Shown here: piece by piece, positions 13,592 through 14,203 of the stretch | Position numbering within the stretch: position 1 is the stretch's first letter | Layout of the letters: every line of letters begins with the position of its first letter | Assembly: GCA_041740935.1 (NCBI GenBank) | Contig: JBGSLA010000255.1 | Location: 1 to 14,203, forward strand | Length of the DNA: 14,203 nucleotides | Reading direction: 5' to 3' | Origin: JBGSLA01 sp041740935 | GTDB taxonomy: Bacteria; Desulfobacterota; Desulfobaccia; Desulfobaccales; 0-14-0-80-60-11 | Notes under the pieces: model-generated | Database searches by the model: none | What the model saw: the letters and a program-made list of their open reading frames with translations, nothing else | What the model was told of the DNA's origin: nothing | Translations under genes and position numbers: made by a program

Positions 13592-14203
13592 GGCAGTTTT
13601 TCCTCCTGAGGCGGAATCCCCTCGGTGTTTTCAGCCTTGTTTAAAAACTCCTTCAGGGCCTGGCTTCCCTGGCTGAGGATCTCCAACTGCTTCAGAACCT
13701 TGCCGTCCACCACCACCAGAAGCTTGCCGCCCTTCAGGGCCAGGTAGCCGAGACGCCGGCTGTCGGCGCTGAAGGCCAGGGTGTCGATGAAGACGAAATC
13801 AAAGGCCGGGTCCGGGCGGCCGTCCACCAGGACCAGCCAGGCGTCTTTGGCAAAGGTGGCCAGGGCCAGGCGCTTATGGTCGGGGCTGACCTTGAAGCTG
13901 TTCTGGACCACATCCGCGGCAATGGGCAGTTCCCGCCCGTCCAGCACCACCACATGGTCCTTGCCCCGGCGGGCCTCGTAGGCCAGGGAGTTGCCATCGG
14001 CGCTGAAGGCCACCTCGCCCACCAGGTCGTATTCCGCACCGGGCTGCCCGTCCAGGATGACCAGGTTTTTGTCGCCCCGCTCCACCACGTGGGCGGTGCG
14101 GCGGCCGCCGGGGTCTTTCACCACCCGGAGGATCTGGTCGGTTATGGGGTCAGGCTCGGCCTCGGCGGGGGGGCCCACCTGGGGCGGGGGCTGGTCCGCG
14201 GGC
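13588..14203 (-). CDS. Beta-propeller-like repeat protein, 5' end outside the window
   Basis: The reading frame is open through the right edge of the window; the visible part is at least 204 residues. A GTG at 14178 could be a start but has no ribosome binding site and lies in a Pro-rich stretch, so the real N-terminus is probably beyond 14203. The visible part has about three repeats of 37-39 residues, each with a hydrophobic strand plus DG (VILDGQP, VVLDGRE, LVLVDGRP, VVVDGKV) and an FSADGNSLAY, VSPDHKRLAL or FSADSRRLGY block, as in WD40-like/TolB-type propellers. The C-terminus is a short helix with Lys/Glu. Propellers of this kind often bind proteins or ligands in the periplasm or at the surface; export cannot be judged without the N-terminus. 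The stop overlaps the HAD gene start by 4 nt, suggesting coupled expression. Confidence 0.75.
   Translation of the reverse strand, partial: PADQPPPQVGPPAEAEPDPITDQILRVVKDPGGRRTAHVVERGDKNLVILDGQPGAEYDLVGEVAFSADGNSLAYEARRGKDHVVVLDGRELPIAADVVQNSFKVSPDHKRLALATFAKDAWLVLVDGRPDPAFDFVFIDTLAFSADSRRLGYLALKGGKLLVVVDGKVLKQLEILSQGSQALKEFLNKAENTEGIPPQEEKLP

Overview
The window is a GC-rich (roughly 60-65% by eye) bacterial chromosome segment carrying mostly housekeeping and accessory metabolic genes. No transposase, integrase, CRISPR array, tRNA or rRNA is visible. Gene content suggests a sulfate-reducer- or syntroph-like member of the former Deltaproteobacteria (Desulfobacterota). The pointers are a stand-alone EF-G outside a str operon, a DUF169 protein, a SelD-associated-type FAD oxidoreductase and several small Cys-rich proteins. 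This placement is inference and was not tested by search.

Layout. Left part (1-2430): a PabA/TrpG glutamine amidotransferase on the minus strand with an intrinsic-terminator-like hairpin just before its start; a small zinc-ribbon protein (minus, TTG start); and, diverging from it behind a good sigma-70-type promoter, two tandem paralogous proteins of 52 and 53 residues followed by a calcineurin-like phosphoesterase. Middle (2430-7750): an FAD/NAD(P) oxidoreductase (+), a zinc-ribbon Nudix hydrolase (-), an EF-G (+) divergent from it, and nucleoside diphosphate kinase (+). Right-middle (7750-10180): thiamine-monophosphate kinase ThiL (+), two short Cys/Trp-rich proteins (+) with a structured spacer between them, and endonuclease V (-) whose 3' end overlaps the second small gene. 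Right part (10586-14203), all minus: a DUF169 protein, a divergent aldehyde-dehydrogenase-fold protein, a HAD/NT5C-type phosphatase, and an incomplete beta-propeller-like protein translationally coupled to it by an ATGA overlap.

The most striking feature lies between the genes. The spacers are filled with repeats of several interlocking types: (i) 7-bp tandem arrays with three different unit sequences (AAAGTCC-like, AAGCTTT-like, GAAAACA-like); (ii) a composite element of about 125-200 bp, present three times in the same orientation, made of the AAAGTCC array, a GCGGGC hairpin, a conserved CTTTTCATGCTTT...GTGAGCC block and, in two copies, a long GGGGGAGGG/CCCTCCCC palindrome; (iii) REP/BIME-like single or paired hairpins with 7-8 bp arms. 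Two of these repeats run right up to start codons (thiL and the aldehyde-dehydrogenase-like gene) that lack a recognisable Shine-Dalgarno sequence.

The genes do not form one pathway. The only convincing transcription units are the small-protein pair plus phosphoesterase (1404-2429) and the beta-propeller/HAD pair (14203-12980). The candidates for something undescribed are the repeat system, the mini-protein/phosphoesterase cluster and the Cys-rich pair.
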